64,000 bases of DNA from Archegozetes longisetosus (taxonomy: Eukaryota; Arthropoda; Arachnida; Sarcoptiformes; Trhypochthoniidae), in contig JAEMBT020000001.1 of NCBI GenBank assembly GCA_018873245.2, positions 1,240,001 to 1,304,000 on the forward strand, read 5' to 3'. Of the stretch, positions 1 to 13,523 are shown in pieces; positions within the stretch are counted from its first letter, which is position 1, and each line of letters starts with the position of its first letter. The notes below the pieces were generated by a model. The model was not told the DNA's origin and did no database searches. It saw only the letters and a program-made list of their open reading frames with translations. Position numbers and translations under genes: made by a program.

Positions 1-1090
1 AATTCTTTATCGTTTGTTATGTAAATCAGAATAAGAATTGACTAAACTTGAAAACTCTTTATTTAATTGATTGCATAAGAGTATTCAATAATTTAGGTTT
101 TCTAAGAGAGTTATTCTGACTTTTATTGCTTTTCATAACTCCAAAAACTATTTAAATAAATCTTTTCTTAGAAAACTATACAATAAATAACTTTCAAAAC
201 GAAAGCAATTCAAGTCTCGATTAAGTTTGACATTAATTTTGATTTAGTTTATTTGGCTATCAATTGGAACCAATAAGTTAAATAAGAATTTACAAGAGAG
301 AAATAGAAGAGAATTAAAGTTAGTTAATAAAACAATGTTAGTATTTTTGGAACGTTTAATATCGCATTATGTCACGTCTGGTTGCGGTCAGATTTTAGCT
401 TTAATCACGTTCCACCTCAAGTACTAATGATGTCTAGAGACCAGCGTAGCTAAACTTATTTCAAGTTTAAAGTTGACGCGCAAGAATAACTGATACTAAC
501 AGCCAGATTGTCTTTATTTGGTTTAGGAAACGTTTTAGAAACTGAACAAAGTGTAAAGCCCTTAAGTTTGGATTCTCAATGCAAATTGCATTTGAAGCCT
601 ATGACTACCTTCAGTAAGTTCTACTGTATGCACTCATCTCAACTGACTTGACCCAATATAACCTAATCTCTTTTAGTTATGTCACAAATCATTATTATTA
701 TAGCTTTTGTTCACATATCAATGCAGATATTCCTGACATGTGAACGAAGATATTGTCGATAGCCCTATTCTATATTTTCGTTTAAGTTCAATGAATTTCT
801 CAAGTGTTGTGAGTGGCTTTCAAAATAAAAAATTAGTTCACATTTGAGAGCCAGAGCTACCAAATAATGAAGTAATAACGAGTGTAGAATGCACTAAGAG
901 CCGCTATAACCAGTACTACAGAGCTTAATGTCTAATATTGACAATTCGCAATTGCCAGAACATTATTGCTGTTCTATTATAACTTAGCTTTCAAATATCT
1001 TCTATTTCTAATATGGCTATGAAGTCATATTCGATAGAACATCTTCAAGTGACTGACAAATTACTTGCAAATCAATTATTTTGCAAATGG

Positions 1091-1166
1091 ATTATTCTGA
1101 TAAAGAACTATTCTGAAAAAGAATTGTTCTGATAAAGAATTATTCTGATAAAGAATTACTCTGAGA
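1091..1166. repeat. Minisatellite, about 16 bp x 4-5
   Basis: The unit ATTATTCTGATAAAGA is repeated with few changes. No coding frame is associated with it. Confidence 0.8.
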
Positions 1167-4100
1167 ATACTAAGAGAAACGAGAAGAAAAGCAAATTGTG
1201 GTGCATGATAGAGATAATACGGCTGGACCTGATCAGTGCCACAATAGCCACTATAGCAGTTTAGTTAAGTTGTAAGTAAGATAGAGGATACAAAACTATA
1301 TTAGGTCTGTTATATTAGTATAAAAAGATCTGTGCGATCAATAATTTGTTTGTGCGGCGTCCTATTGTCTATACTTATAAGTTAATGAACATCCGTTTTC
1401 TGTTCAATTCAGCCCATTCAATAAGTTGCTTGAACTAAATTTTCCATAGCTCTAACTGACTTGATCAGCTCAATCGTTATTTATGACCATATTTTAGTCC
1501 ATCATATTATAGCTGTGTTGAACGCTGCCAACTATCTGTTAGCATTTCACTGAAAATGATATTACGCACTATAAAAAAGTGAAATAAAGTCTAATTTTAG
1601 GAAATTAGTTGGTCTTATTTTGCCATACATTACATGCTTTAAAGGGAATATTAGTATAACTAATCCTTGAGTTATTTGAAAGCTCAACATTCATATAAAC
1701 AGTTGATTTACGAATTGAAAATCTAATGGTTCCTTAATTGACTCGAAAGATAGTGAACTCTTTGTCAAGTTGGTGATTAAAGTTAATCAGGTTTTCCTAT
1801 TCTTACTAGTCTGGTCTTGGCTTTCATGTCATGCAATAGGTTTATAAACTGCACTCTCGCGCAACACTAAAGAACTTATAATTGTGCGTCTCTTTCTAAC
1901 TATACTTTCTATACTTGACTGAAATTTGAAGTTCTCCTTCACTTCGTTCGTCTTTCAGTGAATAGAAAGTGAAAAATACTAAATAATTGGAGAGCTGCTC
2001 TCAGATGCAGATTATACGCACTATGATCAATCTGAATGCCACTTATCAGAGTATGATCATTTAATTTGTCAACAAAATGATCAATTAGCTACCCTTAAAT
2101 CTAACATAATTACAATTGAACGTTCGATCAAATTGCGTGCATAACAGCATTGACTGGTGTCAAAATGAGTGACAATTATGAAACAATAATTAATTAACAA
2201 TTGCAATTCAGTTTGCAAATAATCACTAGAAGAGAAGTGTTAGAAAATGTTCATGTTGTTCATTATAGGTTAGGATCTGGTTTAGTAGTGAGCGATCTGT
2301 TAAGTTAGGTTAGGTTAGCAAATACGTACATCTAATTCAATAGTATTAAGTGTCACTGTATTTCTCAGATTTAGTCATCAATTTTTTTTGTCAAGTACTT
2401 TCATTCCAAAAGTAAGTTTTATCTCTTGTAGTCGTCGAACCTATTCTTTTGGACTTTTTCTCTACCATATATACAATTGACTCTTCTGTATAGCTAATAG
2501 CGAATCATTTATAATCAGAGACTATGATAGATATCTATGTTTTAACTTGAAATATAGTTTATAATTAATATTTTGTTCGTTCAAACAAATAGGGAATTGG
2601 TTTTTCATTAATTAATACTGATTTAGCAATAGTTATGAAGTGTATAATAATTGATAACTAAATTTTGATGACCACATCTAAATGGCTTAAGTATAATGTT
2701 ATTATAGGTGATTAGAGAACCTTGTGCAAATAGTGTAATACATACGTTCAAACTTTATAATCAATACTGATTAAGCACTCAAGTTTAGTAATTTAGCGTT
2801 AAGAAAACAATTTTCATCTTACATAAGATCAAAGTCGAGTGTATTTCAATAGTAGTCTATATATGCCATAAGTTGAATAGTTATGCATCTGATGCCTAAA
2901 TGAGAATTCCATTTCCATCTAATTTTATGCCATCTAATGCCAATATCTTCTATATATTCGCATATATGAGTATTATAACGGCATTATGTCACACATATCT
3001 GAATTTCATTCATTCAGCCATTCTTTTCCGCACTTCTTCATAAACTTCTTCATAACATAGAAGATATGAAGAGAAAAATGACCCCGACTTTTAAGAGATT
3101 AAAGAAGGGATGTTTGACGCTGAAGAAGGATCTCCCAAAGGTTATTTATCTTTGACCAAAGAATAATATTACTTTGGATGCTTGCATGCACTAAATAGAG
3201 CCTTTCGATCATTGGGAACACCGTGCGCATTGAATGCCGTAGTCCTACAGATCATAATCTCAATATTGCTGCCGAGTCTTCCTCCAACATTCATTATTGC
3301 TCTTCATATGATGTATTGCTATTCATCTAATGCTCAAATGTTTTCCTGGTGAGAAACGTTGCATTTCTTCTTCAGATCTAATTAAATAATGCATTTGATC
3401 ACTATGTGCTGTACAGTAGTGATTGTCTATTCGCATATTTGCATTTATCTGTTGCTCAGATTCGCTGACAATCAGTTTGAATGAGAACCAATTGAACTAA
3501 AGCGAATAATAATAGATTGAAGCATTAAATTAAGAAAGGTTTTATTGCTTTTTTCATTGTTGTCAGTTAATAAATATTTTTTAACTTTAAATCAAGCTTT
3601 AGACTTAATGAATTACTTAAAACTATTTGCATAGTTCTTACTGCAAATTCATAATATACTAACTAAATTTGACACTTATTTTACTATAACTACTTGTTTT
3701 TCTTCATTAGTTCGCTCGTTTCTAACTGCAAACAATCATTTCATACATCAATTATATAATTGTTGTAGAGTTAAATCGAAAAAATGCTTTCGTTATATAG
3801 TATCGATAAAATGAAGTTTGTTTAGTGAAACTTAGCAGTCATGTCATGTTTTGCTCATATGTACTCTTCAATTACAATCATTAGAATAAAGCTTTTATTA
3901 CAGTTTTCATTAGGAGATACGCATTGATAGAAACAATTATTTTCTTAGAAACTAATGTCAGTAATAAGAAAATGCAAGTTAGAAACAAGAGTGTTAAATG
4001 TGATTCATGTTGAGTGTAAGACATATTTCGCTAATAATAGGAGAAAGAAAGAGATCAATTCCTTATTTATTTAATACATCACTCTATTTGTTCAATACAT

Positions 4101-4758
4101 GAGTCATGAAAGATTGCATTAGTCAGAGTTGAGTTAGTTATATCTACATTTTGGTTTATCCCTATAATTCCTTGTAGTCTCATCCAATCTGCTTTCTATC
4201 GATTTTCATTTATTTATCTTTAAATTTATTCCATAGAGTTTACCAAAACCAATAGCACATCATTAATGCATACATTACTTGTTATTTGCAAACTATTTAT
4301 TTCATCGATACGCACACAACAAGATTCACTTTCAGTGCTTATAACTTTCTATCTAACAGTAGAAACTCTGTTCAATTTAGTCGTTGTGTTTAAATAGGTA
4401 TTCGTGTTAGTGCAGGTATAATAGTGATCATCAATTATCTCTTTCAACTCAAGATATATCTTCAGGCCACTAGACTCAGTGAGTACTTCTCAACTAAACT
4501 CTTCTACTTTATCAAAATGTTTGACTGCTATTTATTTTAGTGGTCACCTGTACCTGCGTCACCTATGCAATTACCTGTGCACGAAATGAATCGCAAATCA
4601 AATAGCTATATGAATGATAGAAAAGCAATAAAAGCCTGCATTTGTCGATTGTATGTCATGCGAAAGTCAGTGTCAGCTGCAGCGCAACTGTTGAGTAATT
4701 TTCTACACTTAGAGACCACTTCTATCTCTTTTAACTGTTTAGGTTAGTATTGCTGAGT

Positions 4759-4812
4759 CTGAGTCAGTATTCCTTATTCGTGATTCTGAGTCAGTGCTCC
4801 CCATTCGTGATT
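4759..4812. repeat. Tandem duplication, 27 bp x 2
   Basis: Two adjacent 27-bp copies begin TCTGAGTCAGT and end ATTCGTGAT, with four mismatches. A third partial copy begins at 4813. Confidence 0.75.
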
Positions 4813-6116
4813 CTCAGTGATCGCACTATCGACTGACTCCTTATGCTTATATTCATTGAACATTGGGTCGAATATATATATTCTTATAGAACTTGTGTGT
4901 GAGATGCATGATATGGATTTGCCGTAAAAGCAGGCATTTGACAGAAGAAAATCATAATTTCAGTGGTACTTGTCTTGTAGTGGAGTCTGCTGTAGAATAA
5001 TGTTAGCTTTCACTTGAGATCCTTTTGGGATTCGTTTTACACTTGAGTTGTAAAGATACGCGACTAGTCTATTATGATAGAGAATACAATGCCTTCTGAG
5101 AGTTACGCTAAATTAATAACCTTCTTCACTCCAACTCATCACAATAAACTAACCTATCTTCTCTTTAAATGACAAAAACCAAATCTCAACACAAACTAAT
5201 TTCTGATTAAACACTATTTACACCATCTTTCTCTATCTCCTGCCTGATAGCTTTTTGGCATTTCATCAATTCTTCAGTCAGAATCACTCGGAATATGAGT
5301 CGGAATATGAGAAATCCTATTAAATGATACCACAAACCATTATAGTCAGAGAATGCCTCCAGAATTCATAAATGATCTTAAAAGTTATGTCGATCTAAGC
5401 AGTTGTGCTAAAGTGATGCTCACTTTTGAATATTATAAGTTTGCGCTGACTCCACAAATGCTTGCTATCCATCAGATGATAAAAGTACGAAACAACCAGA
5501 AATATGACCATATCTTCGCTTTTAATACAACCAGTCAATGAACTCTTCGGATCATGTTCAAACGTTTGCTCAACTAATAAATCAATTAAAATTACATTCA
5601 TTTTTATAAGTTAGTACTTATGCAGTGATTTGTTTGAGAGTTCAGTTCAGTTGCATTAAATGATGAGTTCAATTTACGTTTCGAGTTGTTTAGTAATGAA
5701 GGAAACCATTTGAATATGTTTGAGAGGATGGAGTGAAGCAATAAGTTGTTAAATTATGGCAAAATCAGATGGTAAGTATAAATAAAGTTATAGATAAGAT
5801 TAGTATACAACTAGATGGTCTCTTTATTATTCAGTTTTATTCTTTTTATAGTAAAATTATTTATATTTTAAAGTGTTTAAAGTGTTTCATATCCTTTTAT
5901 TAAAAATTGAATTAAAACTATCTGGAACCAAGCGACTTCTTCAAATACTCAATATTCATGTTCTCAAAATGGGAATACATTGATCGAATTGATAACAATC
6001 AATCGTATAATAAACGTCTTTTGATGAGGCGTTCAAAGTGAAATCTAACATCAAATTATATCTGGATCTTTTATATCTGACAAATTTAGATGTGAATGGT
6101 TGGAGTTTTAAAGTGA

Positions 6117-6166
6117 GCAAAGTTGAGCAAAGTTGAGCAAAGTTGAGAAAAGTTGAGATAAGTTGC
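6117..6166. repeat. Short tandem repeat, 10 bp x 5
   Basis: The unit AAAGTTGAGC is repeated; the last copies drift. Confidence 0.8.
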
Positions 6167-6310
6167 TTAACAAGCTGTGCTGCACTGCTATTTCATTTTG
6201 TTTCTCCTCCACTTTAACGTTTTGTGAATTTCTTTTGCAGCTTTCTTATCTTTATCTCAGTTGCTGCACTTGTTATCTAGTTTAGGAAAAGAATTTCTTT
6301 TCATTTACAA

Positions 6311-6319
6311 AGAGGGTGA

Positions 6320-6355
<36 letters not shown>

Positions 6356-6450
6356 AGAGTGAAGGAGTGAAGGAGAGAGAATCAGAATGAAGGCAGAGTG
6401 AAGGGAGGCAAGAGAGACAAGGGAGACAAGTGAGTCATGAGAGGCATGAG
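6311..6450. repeat. GA microsatellite followed by a polypurine tract
   Basis: A perfect (GA)n lies at 6322-6354, followed by about 95 bases of purine-rich, GAAGG/GAGAG-like sequence with few pyrimidines. A minus-strand Ser/Leu-rich frame across it is a by-product of the repeat. Confidence 0.9.
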
Positions 6451-8954
6451 ACCGAATTATTTGTCGGTGTTCCTGAACTAATGACACTCACTCTACTGTG
6501 CAAATAGCAGTGATATCTCTGGCTTACTCTGTTTTAACTAATGTTATACAAACTGAACTGAGGCCGAAACGCTTGAAATTGCGTGCGCTTAATCACACAA
6601 GTTGTAACTGCTATGAATTATGACACTTTTCTGCATATTGTAAGCTTATAAATGATATATAACTTACTATTTAATCACTTCTTGTTTTAATCGAGTCTAT
6701 AGTATTAATATAAAGTGCTAGCTTTGAAGCCATTATTTTCAAGCTATAGATTTCAGATAGAAGTTTTCGACTTTTTCGACCTCTTCGACTTAAAAGCTTT
6801 AATAAAGCTGATTGAAAATTTGAAGGTAATTTTATATCTTCAGCTGAATTGATAATATTCTGAAAGAATAATCGAGTGTATACAATATTTTTGGAATTAA
6901 TCTAAGAAATAATAATAGTTTAAAATTGGTCTGTACTAAATAAAACGATTTTTCAAGATTTCACCTAAAGAATAGATATCTTGGAAACTATTTATAGCTC
7001 TAATGACATGTCGAGAGAATGTTAAATTGAATGTTGCATTCTTGAGTTACTGGACTGCTATCGAATTTCTTCGTGAGACTCGAGTTTTGTAAATAGAACC
7101 TTACTTCCAAAAAATCATTGTTAGACAATATCTCTTATAAGTACTTGACCACCACTTCAACTTGTTTTCACTTGAGCTTGCATATTTTCTAATATAATCA
7201 TATTCTTCTTATTGTTGCCATTCTGAGTGAAATGAGTGAGTCGTTTGAAATTGTAAGCAATTGTTCAATTTAAATTTGCCATTAAATCATCTTTTCATCT
7301 ATTTATAAACATCTTAATATATTAATTCGTTATAATATATTCGCAAACATATCATATTGAGAGAATATTAATGGTAAAGATTATGATAGAAATGATATTA
7401 ATAGTTGTTTAACTTTATTAAACTCATTTTTCTCATTTCGAAATTTATATTAAATTTTTATGAACACATTTTTCTTATGAAATTCGATTAATAGATATCT
7501 TGAACATGTAATAATACTAAACTTTCATTTATTTAAAGTAATTGTATTTGTGTGCTAATCATTACAATCAAAGTGTTTGGGAGACAATTTCAAATTGTCC
7601 GGCCTTCTCAGTTATAATCAAATGGAAATTTGAACTTTTCAGTTACTCCTAAAACTGATATTCAAACTTAGATGAGTTGCGCACTGATGTTATTACAGTT
7701 GAGATTAGTCAGATTAAAATAAACATTGACTTTATTATAATAACTGATTTATTAACTAATTGTTTATCCGATAAGAAGGGCTGAACGTTTGTATGAGAGA
7801 AGATTTTAATAACTGTAGTGAAGAGAAGGCAGATAGAAATTGCATGAAATGAGAGTTATGTTGGATTTGAACAGAAGTTAGTATAGATGAAACAAAATTG
7901 AGGATATAAGTAAAATATAGGTGGAAAAAAGCGATTTCTATGAAAGGAACAGCTAATAGTGACTGCTATTAGGTGTAATGGATTTATTTTTTCACAAACC
8001 TCCTGCAGCTTTACATGAATATAGTCTTAAGCAGTCATAAATACTAGACTTGCATTAAGAAATGTTTATTTTACTTCTCTATCATTGACCTCTATTTATA
8101 AGTAACACCACTAAAGTTACTAAATCTACTAAATCTTATCGATCTTTATTTATTCTCCAAATTCTTATCACGTATCGACTTATATAGTTTTGTTTCTCAT
8201 TTATAAACTAATAAACTTTTATTATGCAAACATTGCATTTCACTATAATTATGCCTTATATTCAAATTGAAAACTGCAATCAATACTACTTTTGACTTAG
8301 TTCACAACTAAAACTTGTTTGAAAATATACTAACAATTGAATTCATTTCTACTTGTAATGCAGCAAATAATTGATTTTTGGCATAAAATGCTCCCAACAA
8401 TACATAGAGTAGTACTTACCCAAAGTTTGAGATAATAATAGACGTTCTTATGTGAGATGGACTTGAAATGGGCAACAACTATAGAAGTAGACACGATAGT
8501 TTGGCAAGAATTGAGGTTTCAGTTCACTCATATTCATTTCTATGTGTAGATAAATTGAGTGAATTGAGTGCGATATCAAGTTCATCCTCTCATTCATATT
8601 CATCTTATGTCTGTCTGCTGTGCATTGACAGGAGAAAATGTGATTTTATTCTGTATCTAACTCTATAAACAATATTGACTGAACCAGTGGTGAGATGCAG
8701 AAGGCAGAACGTATGCGGTTTTGGGTTAGAGAAAGTCAGATGGAATTCATTTGATTTAAGGAGTAGTTATTACTCGAGCTTATAATTAAAGTAGTGCTAA
8801 AAATGAGACCAATAAAACTTGATATGGTGGTAACTAAGATTCACTCAATTAGATAATTAGATGCTGACAAACTTTCATACAGATATCCATTAAAAACCAT
8901 TTATTTGATTTTATCAATTCAATTCATATCACAATTCATATCTGTTAAGTCTGT

Positions 8955-9045
8955 ACAGTATGTGTGTTGTGTTTGATTTGATGCTCAACTAAGAGATTAG
9001 TGTTTGTGTTAGAATTGATGCTGAACTGAGAGACTACTGAATTAG
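8955..9045. repeat. Diverged tandem duplication, about 36 bp x 2
   Basis: GATGCTCAACTAAGAGATTA and GATGCTGAACTGAGAGACTA lie in two neighbouring copies, each preceded by a GTGTTTG-like stretch. Confidence 0.55.
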
Positions 9046-10198
9046 GATGATATATGATCTCGAAATGTAATTATAGCAACTAATTCTATTTATTGGAGTG
9101 ATGAGTCCCCTAAACTTAAGTGTTGCAAATGTCAGAGCGCATAAATTTATTTTCATGTAAATGCCTATTCCCTCAATTCAGTTGAGAATATCTGGTTTCC
9201 TAAAAGTTTATTGGGTTTGTGGATAACATAGAAATAATGCGCTCACATCTGATACTCATTGTCAGCTTCTTCTAACTATTTAGTGATAGTAATGCTATGT
9301 CTGTCTAATCATATGTTCGCTACTCTTTGATGCCTACCATCTAAAAAATACCCTTAACTCATCTATTGAGATATCATGTTTTCCATCTACCGCTCACTTC
9401 TTCTTTCATTGAAAACATTCTCTTATTAGTTATTTATACGATCATTTATTAAGACAACCCGATTCATGTCTTATTCGCGTTTATACTTCAGAAAGTTGAT
9501 TCAATAATCCTATTCTATTTGTTGGATATCTGTTTGAGTTCAACTTTCGACAACTTTTTCATTTAAATCGATTTTTTAAATTATTGATGGAGTCTCTCAG
9601 CTATTTTCCTAAACATTTGACTTATAAAAGCCACATTATTTGCTAATTGATTGAACATGTTAGAAGTTTTAAACGTTTATAAATAAGATGGTATTTGACA
9701 AAGTGAACACTCATTAGTATGAAAAACAACTGGTATTCCTATAGGATTTACATTATAGAACAATGCTTTCAATAGTTGTATTCGAAGCTATAGCAAATAT
9801 GTTTCAATGCAAATAGTATTGTCTCTATAAACAAATAGATTTTCTTGTGCAATCCTATCACAATTTCAGTAGAATTTCAATTATGCAATATTAAATTCTA
9901 TTAGTATTGTCACTCAACTGTATCTGAAAATATTTGTAAATAAATTATCCGCAGAATAAATTTAGAAAAGCATTGAAAAACAATGATTTTGATTATAAAA
10001 ATATGCATTTATAACAGGTATTAAATAGAAAGAGAAAACTAAACGAAGAAAAAAACTCATGTCTAAACATAATGAATCACTGTTTGAGCGCTAGAGTTAA
10101 TGTTTTGTGAAAAATCTGAAAAACGCATTAGCCCACCATATTCTACCTCATTATCAGTCCAATCATATGCAGAACAGCTCTCACTAACTTCACTAAAG

Positions 10199-10231
10199 TT
10201 TAGAGACTTTTAGAGACTTTTAGAGACTTTT
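10199..10231. repeat. Short tandem repeat, 10 bp x 3
   Basis: The unit TTTAGAGACT occurs three times in a row without change. Confidence 0.8.
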
Positions 10232-10600
10232 TTCATAAATACAGTGTTAATACACTTGAGATTAAAGACAAGTGTTTGTATACATCAATATTAATTATTA
10301 TCTGTTATTTGGCATTTAAATCAACACTAAACTGATGTTGATTCTATTAATTACTTAATACTGTCATTTACAGTAATCAACAAACAACTACCATTCACAT
10401 CTTAGATAACGGTCGACATTACATTCATTAAAAATCGATTACTACTTGTCTCACTAATCAATTCGCTTTCTACCAATTTGTAAGTTTTCTACTCTACAAG
10501 TCCTCAAATATAGCTCTAAATAAATATTTGGTAGCAATAATATCAAACTTTTATAACTTCGAGATATAGTAAATCACTGGCAACCGATAATTAACAGTCG

Positions 10601-10740
10601 CTATAATCAGGTTTCACTATAACGAGGTTTCATTATAAACAGGCTATTTTTCATTAGCTCATGTGTATCCGCAACAAACTATTACTTTCACTGTAACGAG
10701 GCTTCATTACAATAAGGTTCACTATATCGAGGTATTACTG
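10601..10740 (+). mobile_element. pogo/Tigger-like terminal repeat block
   Basis: Two clusters (10601-10643 and 10684-10740) repeat the theme GGTTTCACTATAACGA at a period of 16-17 bp, about six degenerate copies in all. The block ends in CGAGGTATTACTG. On the minus strand it reads CAGTAATACCTCGATATAGT, close to the CAGT...CCTCGATATAAC ends of Tigger/pogo-type transposons. No transposase frame is nearby, so it would be a fossil end or MITE. The family name rests on remembered consensus ends. Confidence 0.5.
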
Positions 10741-11247
10741 AGCTTAGGAAATAGTATTCGCTGGTGCTTTCAGGCATTGGTTATTACAAAGTAGACACTG
10801 AAGTGGGCTCTGACTCGTTCTCTCACTAATGCAATACAAGATACCAAATCATTACTAACATAATAATAGATGATTCTCAGGATGGATCGTGGAAGGGATT
10901 AGTCGTTATAGGCATTTCTAGTTAAATGATGTTCATATTGATAAGTTTTGCTGTAATTTAATGACATGTGCAACAGCTGTGTTGTTGCCCAACAAAAAAA
11001 ACAATACAACAAATAACTTATAACACATACATTTTCCATGTCTACTCCAAAATATCGAATTAATGTCCCTAACCCATCACACGACAGCCCAAATTTATCC
11101 CATTCCTACCTATATTGTTCTTTTTTTACTGATCATTTCACGCTAAGATCTGCCACAACCTAAGATCCGCCACAACCCATTCCGGTTAGTCTAGCTATGA
11201 ATGAAAGGCTTTCAACTGATAACAAAGTTTGCATAAGTTACTTTAAC

Positions 11248-11721
11248 TTAAAGTTTAAAGAAGTCTTTCTTATCAGCAATAGTTAATAAGCTGCGTGAAA
11301 AAGTCAACTTTTTAGTAGGAAATACACAAACAATATTAATATCAATAAGTTTGTGGGCAATGCTGTGAAAAGATGATTGCAAAATAAATCTTAACTTTTC
11401 TAACATAGTTCTAAAGTTCATATCCCTCACTCTTTTGAGTGATGGCGTAATTTCAAAGAATAGTGAAAAAGTTGGTAAAGAAAGTGAATATTTTTCGAAT
11501 GAGATAAAAAAGTTGAGGCAAATTTGGACGATATGGAGAAGAGATTTGGTAAAAAGATGGAATTTAAAATAGTTAGGATGAGAAGGTATGTAAAGTAGTA
11601 TGAAGTAAGAATTATCAAATAAAATATATTTTGGGTCAGGCTTTAGGATAGGAGAGATTACACGAAAACATATGAAAATATATGAAATACACTGAATACA
11701 CTCCATATACGCTAGCGTCAT
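11248..11721 (-). other. Unrecognised 157-codon open frame
   Basis: An ATG-started frame of 157 codons is open on the minus strand, rich in Phe, Ile, Leu and Ser. A second overlapping frame is open on the same strand for 63 codons, and the minus strand here is strongly pyrimidine-rich. That makes a chance frame in skewed DNA more likely than a gene. I recognise no domain, and no splice partners are evident. Confidence 0.12.
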
Positions 11722-12430
11722 ATTGCGTCAATTATACAGACTCAAGATATATGGTCTTAAACAGAACGCTTGACTAACATCATAGATGATATAGAATCCA
11801 TAGAGAAATAATTTGCATATCTTTATAGGTTGGGGAAAGAGTATAACTTTATTATGCAAGTTGGCAATGAGATTATGGGTTAGAATAGCGTTATCTACAA
11901 TCCTAATATACAGTTAGAAAAGACGAAGAGCTAACTTTGATTAATGATCTGTTCATTGGAGTGACTAACATATTTATGCACTACTTTCTCTTCTATTAAC
12001 ACAATCAAATAGATAACACACTTTCTTCCTGTTATCTCAATAGTTTAAGAGGTAAATCTCATAAAAATGTCACTTATTGTGTCTCCCACTAAATCTTTAC
12101 TTAATATTTTTCAGCTATAAACCAGAACTTGTTGACACTTCGTCACCGATAGTATTATAGATTCTGTGTGTTTAAGAAATTTTTAGCTCATATAAATCAA
12201 TATTCAGTTGATTCAAAGTCTGAGTTAAAGTCAGAATTGATGCCTCAAATTGATAAAAGTATAATTTATCTGATTCTCACTGAATAATTAGTGTAAAAAT
12301 ATAGAAACTTAGAAGAAGACATTCAGTTTTTATAATTGATCGAAAGTTCCAAGCTGTGATTGTCCAAACGCAATTCTTGTGATTATGATATCAAGAACTG
12401 TGTGTGGACATCAGTGCTTGGGGACAAAAT

Positions 12431-12502
12431 GTCTAAACTGATTGTAAGATATCTAAATTGATTCCGAGGTATCTAAACTGATTCCGAGGTACCTAAACTG
12501 AT
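12431..12502. repeat. Minisatellite, 20 bp x 3.6
   Basis: The unit ATCTAAACTGATTCCGAGGT is repeated; the first copy is the most diverged. Confidence 0.8.
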
Positions 12503-13485
12503 GGAAAAAGTGTAAAAACATGATAAAAGAAAGCAAACAGTTATTGATTGAAAATAAGAAATCAAAGTGAATAATGTGGGTAGAATTGGAGGAATTGAGC
12601 TGCAATTTTGACCGTAACACGTATTAAAAGTTAAAGTCTATGTTATTGAAAAGAAGAGTCGAAAGTGATTAACAAGTGGGGAGACGTGACATGAATTGAA
12701 TCTGAGAAAGAACTGTAAGTATTAGCTACTGTAATACATTTTCTTGATAATGATTAAACTTGATTCAATTTGACTTCACAGATGATTTGTTCCCAATTTA
12801 CACAATGCATTGCGTTTGACATCCTTTTGTTTTTATCTAACTTTAAGTAAGGAAATCCACAGAAGACGTTCAAATCGGCAGCTTCAACACATCACTCAAC
12901 TATAGGATCGCTTCTATCAAACCTTCTCTTCATAATTGTTTCCACCATTAGTGAGACTTGAATAAAATTGATTTTCAAACTCACTCCTATTCTATTCACT
13001 AATGACTAACGCTTCTGTTTAAACCATTTGAAAATTAAGTTATCGTATATTATTTTATAAAATTTCATTTTCAAGCAAAACATTGGATATAAGATTGAAT
13101 ATCACTTAAATACAATTAGACAAAACAAATTGATTTTGAGTACTACATAATCTCAACAGATTGATAGCTGAGTATACCTACGATTAGAGATCATTTTCAA
13201 TTTAATTGCATTAGATGCAACATGAATTCAGTTTGCAGAATCAATTATCACATTTTTAACATTCTTTTCAATACTGTTTCTCTTCTGAACAAATTGGAAA
13301 CAAATTGAAAACAATATTGTTTCGAAAGTTCGCATATTCAGAAAAGATTGAGTCAACTTAACAAATATATAGTGGAATTGAAAAATACTCGACGTTCTCA
13401 TTTCCTTACAATTGACATAATTGAACGGAATAAAAAACTTGTCATACTTTCACCCTATTCTTTGCCGAAAGCTTGCACAAGTGAG

Positions 13486-13487
<2 letters not shown>

Positions 13488-13519
<32 letters not shown>
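13488..13519. repeat. GA microsatellite, 16 units
   Basis: This is a perfect (GA)n on the plus strand in gene-free DNA. Confidence 0.95.

Positions 13520-13523
<4 letters not shown>

Noticed and set aside
6305-6487. Minus-strand Ser/Leu-rich frame
   Set aside because: It is produced by the GA microsatellite and the adjacent polypurine tract.
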